23,916 bases of DNA from Bigelowiella natans CCMP2755 (Eukaryota; Cercozoa; Chlorarachniophyceae), in contig ADNK01000948.1 in NCBI GenBank assembly GCA_000320545.1, positions 1 through 23,916 on the forward strand, read 5' to 3'. A program made the translations under genes and the position numbers. Below the pieces are notes generated by a model. The model worked only from the letters and a program-made list of their open reading frames with translations, searched no databases and was not told the origin of the DNA. Positions 10,632-21,926 of the stretch are shown here, piece by piece; position 1 is the stretch's first letter; the number at the start of each line of letters is the position of its first letter.

Positions 10632-11075
10632 ATGCCTGCTAAAGCTGCTAGCCACCCTACGTTTTCTATCATGGTATGCGAGGCCGTGAACGAGTTAACA
10701 GCGCCTCGTAAGCCAGTATCCCGTCAAAGTATCAAAAAGTACATTATGGAGAACTACAAAGGTTTAGGAGCTGATACACAATATGATCGCTTCATGGGGC
10801 GTTTGAGACTTGCAATCCGCCGTCTGGTTGCAAGTGATGCTCTTATTGCGGTAACTAAGGGCTCATTCAAGCTCTCCGATAAGGGTAAGAAAAACGTAAC
10901 AAAGAAGGCTGCCCCTAAAAAAAAGGGAAAAACCACCTCAAAAAAGAAAACTACCACAAAGAAGAAATCCGCTACGAAAAAAGCTGCTCCTAAAAAGAAG
11001 GCTAGCTCTAAGAAGAAGACTACCAAGAAGTCTGCAAAGAAAAAGACCTCTAAGACAGGAGCAAAGAAGAAGTAA
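10632..11075 (+). CDS. Linker histone H1
   Basis: An intronless 147-residue protein. Residues about 8-75 form an H15-type winged-helix globular domain, with the PTFSIMVCEAVNEL opening, a SRQSIKKYI helix and a GSFKLS wing that are diagnostic of H1/H5. Residues 80-147 are a tail of lysine, alanine, serine, threonine and proline with repeated AAPKKK-like units, which neutralises linker DNA. The N-terminal tail is only a few residues, shorter than in animal H1. The ATG at 10632 directly precedes the conserved domain. It is the only intronless gene here beside very intron-rich ones, as is common for histones. No animal-type 3' histone hairpin was found. Confidence 0.95.
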   Translation: MPAKAASHPTFSIMVCEAVNELTAPRKPVSRQSIKKYIMENYKGLGADTQYDRFMGRLRLAIRRLVASDALIAVTKGSFKLSDKGKKNVTKKAAPKKKGKTTSKKKTTTKKKSATKKAAPKKKASSKKKTTKKSAKKKTSKTGAKKK

Positions 11076-12466
11076 TAGACGAAGAAGGCAGAGTCCCTCG
11101 GGCTAATTTCTAAAGGACGACGAATAGTGACTGTTCGAATATCTTCGGTTTTGCAATACAACTATTGTACTTAGATTACTCCATCGTCTCAATTGTATTT
11201 TCTTAATTCTTATCCAAGTTCCAAAAGGCTTGAACGAGTATGCCAACAACAATTAGTCAATCTTCTTTGAAAGACGTGTTTTTCCTCAATGTATGCAGAC
11301 AATCACATTCAAATGTGTTTCTCTGTAAGTATGGACTAGTTTGGATTTGTGATAGACAGGAAAAGGATGCAGTGTTTTCTGGGATACTTCTGTCATCACA
11401 GAATATACACAAGCCACTTTTTTCATGATGACTTAATCAATCTTGATTCCATGATGCCAATGATTTCATTTGCCCTGTTCACCCAGCCGTTCTGTTCATT
11501 GCAATTTGTTTGCATGATGCTCTAAGAGTGACAATTTCTGGTGCCAACAACTGACAAAAGTTGCACCACGCTCTAGCGCTCGTGAATAGACGACCAAATA
11601 AAAAGTGCGCGTCGATTTGGTCGATTTGCGTACTTTTTTCGCTTTTTGAGCAAAAAAAGTGATGCAATTTCGTCTATACGTCCCAAATGGACTTTCAGAC
11701 AAACGGTTGCATTTTCACACTTGACTAGCGTGATGATTGCAACAAGCCACTTTTTGATGCATTTCGAGCAAATGCGCGAGCGCTGCCAACGTCATGTGAA
11801 TTTTCACATCTACACGTTCGCATTTTTCAAATGGCGCGTTTTTCATATTATGACACAAAACGTGCAGAAACGTGTGCACGTGATGCGCGCGCGCGACATT
11901 GTTGCAGTTGAATGCGTCCGCCTCGGCACGCAGAGGAATGCGCAGCAGGAAAAAGAATGTTAATTGTGCAAAAATTCCATTGCAAACCCATGCAACCTGC
12001 CATGTCGTGCGCGGGGTTTCATCAAGCCAGTTGTGAGTGGCTTCAAGAAATTTGCACACAAATAACATCAGAGCAACACACATGCTCATGTGCACACCTG
12101 CAGGTCTTCGGACAGCTAGAGGGTGGATGTAGAAATACTATAATGACTTGAGATGGATGAAACAATTCAAAACAATATTTGCTTGATCGATGATGTGAAT
12201 TTTCTTTCGTTTTGTCAACACATTTGAGCATGCTTTATTGGGAGTTGGAGCCCTTTGACCGTGCATGCAATTTGCGGGAAAGGCGCCATGTTGATCGTGC
12301 TCCATCCGCAGATGCTGCTCGCCGCGGCGCTCAAGCACCACAGATTGGTACTACACAACGAGCTACGGAGTTGGTCGCATTTGTTAGTAGCACCTTGATC
12401 TCAAAGAAAGACGCTTTTCACCTACATGAATGTAACTCATGACTACATTAATACGACAAAAAGCAT
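11076..12466. other. Intergenic spacer with TpA-poor island 2
   Basis: The spacer lies between the convergent histone and helicase genes. From about 11430 to 12440 the sequence turns TpG/CpA- and CpG-rich with scattered TpA, a weaker version of the islands at 5777 and 20420. Overlapping short open frames on both strands have no recognisable product. A hairpin sits at 11600-11638. Confidence 0.6.
11600..11638. repeat. Hairpin with 11-bp arms
   Basis: The arm AAAAAGTGCGC at 11600-11610 pairs with GCGTACTTTTT at 11628-11638 with one mismatch. The 17-base loop holds two GTCGATTT copies. With the A-run first and T-run last it could act as a 3' processing or pausing signal on either strand, but it lies over 500 bp from both genes. 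Confidence 0.6.
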
Positions 12467-12932
12467 CTAATTAACAAAAGCACATGTGTGATCATAATGA
12501 TTGAGACAGAATTCACCTATTGCTTTTAATTTTTCATTTTCTGAATTTCCAAATCTGTAGCAGTTTTGGTTGACATTCTTTCCAAACGTACATCCATTTT
12601 TCCTTGCCCAGCATATCCAATGCGCCCAAGTAACCTGTCAAAAGAATATTTACACTGGGATAATATGTGTACGTACAGGTTGTTGAGATGATCCATTCTC
12701 ACAAATAAAAATGCGATACCTTCTCGTTCATCATAGTCGGTTGGTGTCCGAACACAATCAACCCGCTTCTTGCACGAGTTAGCATTACATTTGATCGTTT
12801 CCTGAAATTATCAAATTTGCGGAATTTTTATTAGTACAAGTAAGGTTTTAACAGTATGAAATATCATCCTGAGATTTTGGCCGTCGTTATTTGGATCTTG
12901 TATTTAAATATTTACTTATTACGAAGATTCTT

Positions 12933-12970
<38 letters not shown>

Positions 12971-12986
12971 ATAAATAAATAAATGG

Positions 12987-13037
<51 letters not shown>

Positions 13038-14638
13038 ACGTATAAATGTGTTTATGTGTGTGTCTGGTTCTTAACTTTTTGGTCAATTTCATAATATTAA
13101 GAAAGTACCAATCTCGTAAAAACCCTGATTGATGTTTGCTATTAGCTCGTGTGTAAGATAAAAGAATTATTTCTTTTTCTCTTCTGAGGAAAAAAGAAGA
13201 AGAGGAAATGAACTCTGTTTACTTGGTGATTGATGACGCTAAAAAAGAGTTATATATTTCGTTGTAGAAATAGAACTTTTGATGGACATACAAGTGAAAT
13301 CAGGAAATCAGTTATTCCTACAGCTACTATATAAAAGGTTATATTGAACGATTGTACGGCATGAGAAAATGTAAACCCTTGGAATCCGTCGACTGTTGAT
13401 ATCTAATTATGTCATACATACTAGAGTCAAGATAAAAAGTTGAAATAAAAATACATTTATTTATTCCAAATAAACACACACACACACATACACATACACA
13501 TACACACCAAAACAGCACTGGTATATTATTACATTTGTATGCATGCTTCTATCTTGATACTCATCAACCGTTCTTAGAGTAATCAATGATTATAGGTTCA
13601 TCAATGGTTGTTCAGAGAAATTTTAAGGCCCCCACTACCTCAACGCCACATTTGGGAAGCATTCTTTTACTTATCTTAAATATAGATATAAAAAAAAAAT
13701 CTCAGTAGATTTGGTTTGATCATTTCTAATGAATAGACTCTGGCTACTGAAATTAATCCCAATTATATTATTGTACCTCTCTTGAAAATAATCGTTTCTG
13801 GGCTTTGTACCTATCGAGTAAGATTTATGTTGTGTGATATTTCTCAGGATATTAACTAGAAGAACAGATGGTATGTTGAGAAAATTTATATAATTACAAC
13901 TGTATCAAGAAAAAATAGAACCAGAGAGCAAAGAGGAAGAGAAAACGAAAATTCGATGACAAAATAAGCAATAATCGAGACAAAATCCGGAATATTTAAA
14001 AAAAATATTTCAAAAAAATTAAATAAATAGTGAAGTGTAAATTACGGGGTGATGATGCCGATTTCTTCACCTTTGACTCCATGACTACCATAGTATATAA
14101 TATATTTTGCTGTATTTGTTCCTTTAATAATTTACCTTAAAATAAACTACCAATTAATTTATTCAAATCTCCGAAAATAACAAAATTTAATATTCTTGCA
14201 ACTTTAAACTACTCCTTCATACATGTAACAATATATATACTATTGTGTGCACTCACACATATATTTTATTCCTTGGTTGAATATTGTAATACTTCCTACT
14301 TTAAAAATATTTGAAGGGTTCGTAGCACACATTCTGCCTCCAGTTCATTTACTATAGAATTCCCATCAAATTGCTGCTCTGATTCCACATGAATATATGC
14401 TATCGGCCAATTGACGCCTATGGTATAGTTGTAAAATGGATTAATTGTTTTCCATTTTTATGTAAGTAAGTGCGATTATATAGCTATGAAAAAATTAAAC
14501 ATGATTATCTTGTGGGCTAGGGGTATACATGTAATTTTATCATAAATTATTTTTAAATCATTATGTGAAATTCATAAACAAGAAAGAAGATGACTGCATT
14601 ATCAGGATTACAAACACAGAGATACACGTGTGGTTCGT

Positions 14639-14669
<31 letters not shown>

Positions 14670-15248
14670 GTGTATTTTACGTGGCCATTGGAATCCAACG
14701 GGAGGTAGCTAAGGGAAAAAAAAGTTAGTTTAACTATTTTTATTTTTTAGACGAAAGTTAAAGTATCCTACAGGCAACGAATCTTTTTTGATTTCATTGA
14801 TCAGTCTTTTATTTTTACCCTTAAGTCAGAACTAATTCCATTCTTCAACTTCCCCTTCAGCATTAATTATATAAAGTAGAGTCGTCTTTCATTATCACTC
14901 AAGAAAGTAAATCTCAATTTTAACGATTTAATTTTCAACTAAATTGATATATTTCTTGTACATGTATGCATTTATACCCCATAGAAGATTGAGGAAGGAA
15001 ATTCTGATATAGCCGGATGCATTCGATATTGAGTGTCCAATAGCGAAGATGGCACCTTGTAGATGATAATGATGATTACGAAAAAAAAATCCTTGGTTTT
15101 CTGTTCGTGGGTGTTGTGATAATAAGATCATGTTAAATTTCGATTCAATATTTAGATCACTGTGGCTTGAGTAATGAGTAACACTAAATGTGTGCATTTC
15201 TATCATATGTCTATCTTGTACCTTTTAGGGTTTTTACAATTATATATG

Positions 15249-15291
<43 letters not shown>

Positions 15292-18200
15292 CCCCATTTT
15301 GCACGAGTCTGTCAAAAAGCGAAACCTGTTAATAGAATCGATGCGTATGGTAATGCAAACTACAGCAAAATGGAGTAGAATTAAGTTCATAATATTGGAT
15401 AAATTATTTCTATTGTAGACCGTCAAATCCTCTCTTGCCTAATAGTCACATTAGGGACATAAATATTTAGTAAGATGGATAATTTGGCAAAGCAGAACTG
15501 GATATTCGTACCAGAGGCAAAATAAATTTCCCACAATTAGAGGATACATTAATTTATAATTTGGATTAATCCCAACATATAATACATTACTATTTTTTAT
15601 ACCAACCAAATCTGATAGCACTGTAGGCTCCAACTGACAAGGATCGCCGACTAAAACCTTACAGTTCGATAGCACAGTAGCGAAATTAGCGTGAAAATCA
15701 CTGTCATACATACAAGAAATAATTACGTATCTCGGTATTCTTAATTTGCTTTTTTGTACGTCTTTATTCGTATGCGGAACTTACTACTATAATTAGTAAT
15801 ACAAACAATTGCATAAAGTTCTTTAAATAACTAGTTTTTACTCCAAGAATTCTTTTAAAGACACATGTATACAGAGATAGATAGTACCAACTGTCGACAT
15901 CCTCGTGATATAGCTATGAGCGACTCTGGTTCGGTAACCTAGAAATTTCATTGAAAAAATAGAGTCAGTACATGAGAACACGAATAACAAATTTAATACA
16001 TGCTGATAAATTGGGCATCGATATCAAAGACGGATAGGCCTGCATTGCATGATCAAGTACAACCTGAGTTGCCTCATCGACTAGTACGCATAAAAACCGC
16101 AAATTCTTCAGAATATCTTTTCCCACACCACAGCATGTAGCACTAATTGAGCATATTCGAGTGCAAAATGAAAGCAGAAACACTAATGGTGAATAATATA
16201 GATAGTGACAGGGCTGTAAAGTAATGCACTGATTTATTTTTCATACGTACCATATTACGTCTGTTGTTTTTAAAAGTCTATCTCGAGCTCTGTGTACTCA
16301 AAAACATTAGTAAAAATTAAGCAGAATTAATATAAACCTTCACAACCTCCTCAGTTCATCCTGTCTCACATCGTTTCCTATTATCAAATATTTCGATATA
16401 GACAATGTGATCAAAAACTATTAAATTCACCTATGCTACAAGAAGGGGAGAATAGATAGCACTATTTTTTTTAATATATAGTATAAGTCATTATATAAGA
16501 TTGTTTTTCTATGAGGCAAAAGAATGGAGGATGTGTCCATCTAAGTTCAAACGGCGAAGAACGCTGAATTGCATACTACTCATCTCAAAAACCATCAAAT
16601 CTTTAAATTAGATGGAATATGATTTAGAATCTCCATCATTCACCTCGGTATCCTAAGAGTTTTCTCACGCGTGTTTCTAATAGAAATGGAGAATTTTGGT
16701 CACCGCCATCACCTTTAATAATTATTGCAAAAAATCATATACATCACTTGTCCTCAGGAAAAATTGATTTGTTGCATTCATAATTTTCCTTGTATTCATT
16801 AGTTATCAATTATTCATTATTAGTCCATATATTCTCACTTGCTTTTAAAACAAAATCTCAAAATTTCAATTTATATTGTCGCTACCACCCAAGATGTCTG
16901 ACTAACTAACCCGACAATTATATCCGTATCATTACTCGAATCTTGATTACCAATTCTTATGACGTCTAAACCGGCTTTACTGAGTCCTTCAGCGAGGTTG
17001 TCTACCTAGGAAATATAGAGCAGCATACGTGTGAGACTTTCCCGTCCAGTAGGCGTCGCAGTGACAAAGTATAAATTGAATACAGTAAGCAAAGCGAAGA
17101 ATCAATTATTAAGAGAGTGTTCGTAGTGCTGGTATAAAATGATGATGATTCTAGATTGTATAATAAATTGCTAAGTACTGGGTTATATATCAAGATACTA
17201 ATATTTTCTCTTTGCTAGTGTACGTCCTAATAATATTAGGAAGTAACGATAAGCTAATTGATATTGTAACTACTACCGCAATGTTGCTTCCAGCAGTGGC
17301 AAGACAGGGGTATTTCCAAACACTATTTTCATACCCTCTTTGTCCAGATTTACTACTACTATATTTATCGAGGGGGGGAAGAGATTAATCGTAGAAGTAG
17401 TTTCAAGTTCTAGATCAGAAGATATATCGTTGTGAAACATCTCTGTGGAGTTGTAGTAGGTACAAATGCTAAGTTTTTACACATTGAATGTTTGAAGTTT
17501 TGGAGAACGGGTGTTGTTCTTCCTATTTCATATTACTATCCAGATGATGTAGGTACGTACATAGCTTTCCTGAAGTTGAGCCTTGACCAACCTTTGATAA
17601 TTTGGCAAGCAACTCGAGTCTTACCGGTACCCTAAAATAGTAGAGAGATGTTGTTGATCTGGTCTTTGAAGGGAAGGGGAGAAGAACATGTTGGTAGCAC
17701 CGGTTGAAATAAAGTAGTAATAGTAGTAGAAGTAGTAGTAATAGTGTAGTAGTAGCAGTAGCGGTGTAATAATACAAACGATTACGATAAATGAACAAAT
17801 GATAGGCTTACGATACCGGAGGTCCTTGAATCAGTGTTACTCTCCTAGACAAACCCTAAGATCAATCGATTATAGATAATACATTGCAACATTGAATAGA
17901 TTTTACACTTGCGAAACATTTTATTCGAGAATAAATAGCTGGATAAAACCTACCAAACTCAAAGCCTTCCTTTGACTTAAATTCATTTTTTTTATATCCT
18001 CGCCTAATTCAATATGAAAAATTTCTGCCCAAAAAGTGGACATTTCAACGTCAGATGTAATCACGAATAGAAATATCACTATACTTTAATGCACATAAAC
18101 AGCAGTATGTTTCATTAATCGTCGATGATGACCTGTATTAACAGATCGGACTACTTCGCAGCACAGTTTTGAAACAATACTGCTGCGGCTGCTGCTGCTC

Positions 18201-20419
18201 CTGCTGCTGCTGCTAGTGGTGGAGCAGCACTTACCACCTGAAAAATAATATATAACTTCTTCATATTAGCTCTCCACTCCATCAACCTATTTTGTTATTG
18301 GATGATGATACTGATGATGATACTGATGATGATGATGATGATGATGATAATCAAAGAACTACTACTTAGATTGATATTATTGATATGTTAGTTACAGTTT
18401 CAGATGTGCTATTTATTATACTGGTTATGATGTCCCGCATCTTAGAGTCTGGCAGTAGTATGGGCGATCTAAGAGATCTACTTCCTTGCGAACCGATAAT
18501 AATAGATTCCTTGCCCAAAAAAATCAGAGGGAGGGGAGGATAGAATGTATGTAGTAACAATACGATAGTACTTCCATAACTGCTATTAAATACTACTTCA
18601 CAAATTGCTATGTGTCCTTATCATCATCATCATCATCATTATCATCATCGCACCGTTTGTTACCAGTGCTCTAAGTTCTCTTTTAAGCGTGATTCGGCTT
18701 GCCATTCTCACAATTTGAAACTTCAAATCGCCTAACAACGTAGTAGTAGTAATAGTAGTAGTCACCATGCACCACATGTCATTCAATTGAATGCATAAGA
18801 GCACATATACAGGAGAAGGAAGATGAGGGAGGGGAGGGAAAGAAAACAAATAAACTATATTTAAAACATGCATATAAGTGAAAACTATCCCATCTACCCT
18901 TTCTTGCAGATGGTGGCAAATTATGAATCGGAAGGGCATCGTTAAATCGAAGTGTTATTGACTTCCGACAAATGTCGATCACTTCACATTCGTGTGTTTG
19001 GTCTTGATTCCAATACTGTATAATCATACAACCGTATTATTAATTGGGACAATAGTGACGACTCTTTATCCAGCACGAATACATGTCTTCCGACGATTAC
19101 AGAACAGACTAATACAAGTATTATTACTACCTCTATTATAAAATACTAATATTTTTGCAACGGATGACAACTTTCAGAATGCTTTGGTTGGTTGTATCAG
19201 CCCCCCCCGGTAAGCTCACTCCTACTCTGCATAACATAGCCGCCGACATCTTTCCTCTCTGTAGAAGGGGTTGCAGATCTCCATAAAATTTAGCATCTCG
19301 CCCATTTGAGACGGGGATTTCCTCATATCTTAATCCAAAAACTGCATATCCATTTGTTTCCAATCTTTTCCGATTACATCTTTTAATTTCAGTTTCAATT
19401 CGCCTTGCTTCCGCTAAGAACTCTTGAAGGATTAATTTCGCCTGATTCTCAAAATAATTTTTGGCAATCTGTATCTTTTTTGGTAACAATGAGCCCTGGC
19501 CGTTGCGTATTTCAATCGTCGTTTTTGCAAGTATTTTATCCACCACTGATTTGATGGATTTCCAACATTCCTTTGTTTAAAAAGAAACCAGCATTTAGCA
19601 AAGATTTTTTGTGACACTTTTTGCAAGACAGATCAGCAAATAAATACAAAACTGTGCGAGGTCTTGTTACTTACCTTTTGCGACATATCTGCCAAAAAAT
19701 CACAGCATTGCCTGAGCGAAAAAGAACAACCTCGAAAGGACTCTAATTTCTTCAATCCATTTGTCAGATCTGAAGTTTTTGCACAGTCAACAATGGTCCG
19801 TAAAGCCTTGAAACTCCTTCGCCGCTCAAACTTGGAAGAGAATGATTTGAAACATCTGCTTTTGGTACAAAATTAGTTGACGTAAAGCATTACGACGTGA
19901 AGCATTAGGGGTGTTATCCTCATCATCATTGTCGTCGTCTTCATCAGCATCATCTGACATGATCATGATGATACGTTTCAAATGCGATTTTGAAGGCAAT
20001 GTGTTTTGCCTCAATTTTTGCCATTTCTTTAGATTTCTCTGGAGTGATGAAAACGTCAATCAGAATAACCATTGTGTTTGTTCCATCAAAAATGAATGTC
20101 CTTACTGTTGTCCTTATCGGATATTTTGGCAATGCCAATTTCTGCGTAGATGATAATGATTCGTAATGTTACATGGTTGCAAGATCGATAGAGGGGGAGA
20201 AGTTGAACTACTTTGGAAGTTCTTGTCATTCTGTTTCTTGAGAATGCACAGCATCGAGGATCCAAGGCGTTTAAAAACAATTTTGACTTTGTCCCCCTTA
20301 GCACATTTGTCTCTTAGATTTCAAAACTCCAGTCCTGCATTGACATCTAAGACCTGTTTGCAACATTCGGCAATTAGAGCTGCCTCAAAATCGTCGCCAT
20401 GATTCAATGTTGACATCAT
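12467..20419 (-). CDS. Upf1/IGHMBP2-like superfamily 1B helicase, about 31 exons with many microexons
   Basis: ATP-dependent RNA/DNA helicase, assembled on the minus strand, about 804 residues. Exons: 20419-20354, 20296-20212, 20141-20106, 20038-19975, 19855-19675, 19570-19220, 19015-18898, 18731-18654, 18607-18572, 18078-17954, 17855-17817, 17631-17592, 17335-17277, 17005-16903, 16712-16644, 16377-16347, 16142-16064, 15938-15888, 15657-15607, 15325-15293, 15055-14978, 14854-14819, 14708-14681, 14417-14300, 14084-14046, 13810-13777, 13674-13639, 13402-13377, 13183-13109, 12801-12720, 12634-12467. Motifs: Walker A GPPGTGKT (391, split by an intron after GPP), Ia TAGSNIAVDN, II DEATQ (516), III GDPCQLEP (541), IV QYRMHP (574), V VDGFQGREKE (692), VI LTRARSG (729), then the TWAHWICWA helix. 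An N-terminal helical region and a 1B-type barrel precede the core. Least certain: exons 1, 2, 14-16 and the end of exon 6. Omitting exons 15-16 and ending exon 14 at 16911 also keeps frame, giving 768 residues. Confidence 0.88.
12934..13034. repeat. (AC)n and (AT)n microsatellites in a helicase intron
   Basis: An AC tract at about 12934-12965 and an AT tract at about 12989-13034 lie in the intron between the exons carrying motif V and motif VI. Confidence 0.9.
14645..14669. repeat. (GT)n microsatellite in a helicase intron
   Basis: About twelve GT units, starting 12 bp past the 28-nt exon at 14681-14708 in the direction of transcription. Confidence 0.9.
15250..15289. repeat. (TA)n microsatellite abutting a helicase splice donor
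   Basis: The TA tract starts only three bases past the donor of the 33-nt exon at 15293-15325, so length changes could affect its recognition. Confidence 0.9.
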
Positions 20420-21005
20420 TTACATCCCCAAGATTGTCCTGTGAAAAGAAGAAGAAAAAAATGAAATGACGAGTGAAACGATGATTGAGGGATGGGACTG
20501 GTTGTGGAGAAGGCAGAATTCAACATTCTAGGTGCACGTCCACGCTACAGTGATTTCATCATCGCCGTGAATCGCATGCATGCCTCCTCCCTCCTTCATG
20601 AGAGCACCTTGTGTTGAGTGTTGACGTCTTTTCGTAGGTGGACATTGTTGCAAAGAGGAATTGACTTGGATTCCACTTGTCGCATTGGAAGAATCCCCTG
20701 CAATTCACATCACATCCGGAGTGAATGAGCAATGAAATTACTACTCTTTCCGAGCTGGGATTCGCTATCCACAAACAGGATCCCCGGCAGAATGCCGATG
20801 TTCAGAAAGCCACCAGGAACGTTTTGAGCTCTGGGATGAAACCGCAATCCGCTTCAGAATGTCTTTTTTTTTTTGCCAGAATTTCGGTGGGGTTCAGAAA
20901 GCGGGCAAATGTGCAAATGTTGCTGTCGTAGCATTCTTCATCCAGTTCCGAATTCGCCGATGCGGCGCGCGATGCGGTGATGGGCGGGGGAGCGTTGAGT
21001 TCCTG

Positions 21006-21287
21006 GACACCGGTGGGATGGACAGACATGTCGCCCCAGCCACCGGTGACTAGGTGGCCAGGCGAAGGATGTGTGGATCTGTGTTCAAGATTCAAAGTCA
21101 CATTCGGAAAAAAAATTGGTGCGATGCGGCAATGGGCGGGGGGGTTGGTCACCTCCTACCCCTGAACCACATTCCTGGTCACTGGTGGGGCAGACAGACT
21201 TGTCGCCCCAGCCACCGGTGACTCGGTAGCCATGTGAAGGATGCATGGATCTGTGTTCAAGATTCAAAGTTGCATTCGCCGAATTGG
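21006..21287. repeat. Two diverged tandem copies, period about 172 bp
   Basis: Copy 1 (about 21006-21115) and copy 2 (about 21176-21287) share GTCGCCCCAGCCACCGGTGA and GATCTGTGTTCAAGATTCAA. A partial third copy follows from about 21330. On the minus strand the copies translate to related peptides (TLNLEHRS, then VTGGWGD). This could mean an eroded repeat protein, or simply homology between the copies. Confidence 0.75.
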
Positions 21288-21424
21288 CACTGGGTGGTGG
21301 GTTTTTCGGTTGCGAGGGTGGCTTTTCCCCTCCCTGCACCACATTCCTGTTCACCGGTGGGGCAGGCCACCGGAGAATTGGATGCCAAGTGAAGCCTTTT
21401 CGGATCTGCATCCAAGATTCACCC

Positions 21425-21712
21425 TGGATGAATCCCATCAGGATGAAGGTGTCCTCCTCAAACTTCATGCCCTCCAGGCAATGTCTCCATTGGGCCGGGG
21501 ATGTTGTGGTTGGCGTGAAGTTGGTGCTTCTGATTGCAATGATGGGGGCTTTGTCTCCGCAAAAGCCGGGGATGCTGTGGTCATTGCGAAGCTCGCTGTC
21601 CAAATGGACCAGGAACGAAGAATGCATCCTCCTCCATCTTCATGCCTTCCAGTGAGGGCAATGTCTCCGCAAAAGCCGGGGATGTTGTGGCAGGTGTGAA
21701 GTGGACCATGAA
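21425..21712. repeat. Second degenerate tandem repeat, period about 180 bp
   Basis: Copies at about 21425-21530 and 21603-21712 share CTTCATGCC, CAATGTCTCC and GGGGATGTTGTGG blocks. A partial copy of the TCTCCGCAAAAGCCGGGGAT segment sits at about 21549-21580. On the minus strand both full copies read LEGMK followed by EED in matching frames. Confidence 0.7.
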
Positions 21713-21926
21713 GGTGTGGTCCATGGGATTGTGCTCTTGGGGGTCGCAGGTGTCTAGGTGTGGTGTTCTTGTTCTTGCTTGGTGATCTCCAAGCATGAGC
21801 AAACCATCACGACAGGATTTGGGGATGCGTGATCCTGAAGTTGGCAAACATCAGGCACTGAAAACAATGAAACTAGGAACGGAGGAGTGGCTGCAATGCC
21901 ATTCTTGATTCCTTTTGGTTTCACTA

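Larger units (their letters stand above)
20420..21926. other. TpA-poor island 3, proximal part; no gene recognised
   Basis: Beyond the helicase start the sequence becomes TpG/CpA-rich. TpA thins progressively: roughly one per 70-150 bp to about 21228, then only three, all within CTAG, up to 21926. Open frames on both strands overlap, and no family is recognisable in any. The block holds the two degenerate tandem repeat families listed separately. Confidence 0.65.

Noticed and set aside
11076-11120. Histone 3' stem-loop after the H1 stop
   Set aside because: CCCTCGGG is present, but the loop would be too small and no canonical histone hairpin is visible.
20212-20419. In-frame TGA at 20321-20323 in the helicase 5' region, suggesting selenocysteine or a pseudogene
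   Set aside because: A 57-nt intron (20353-20297, CAG|GTCTTA to CTAAG) in phase 0 removes it and matches the other short introns nearby.
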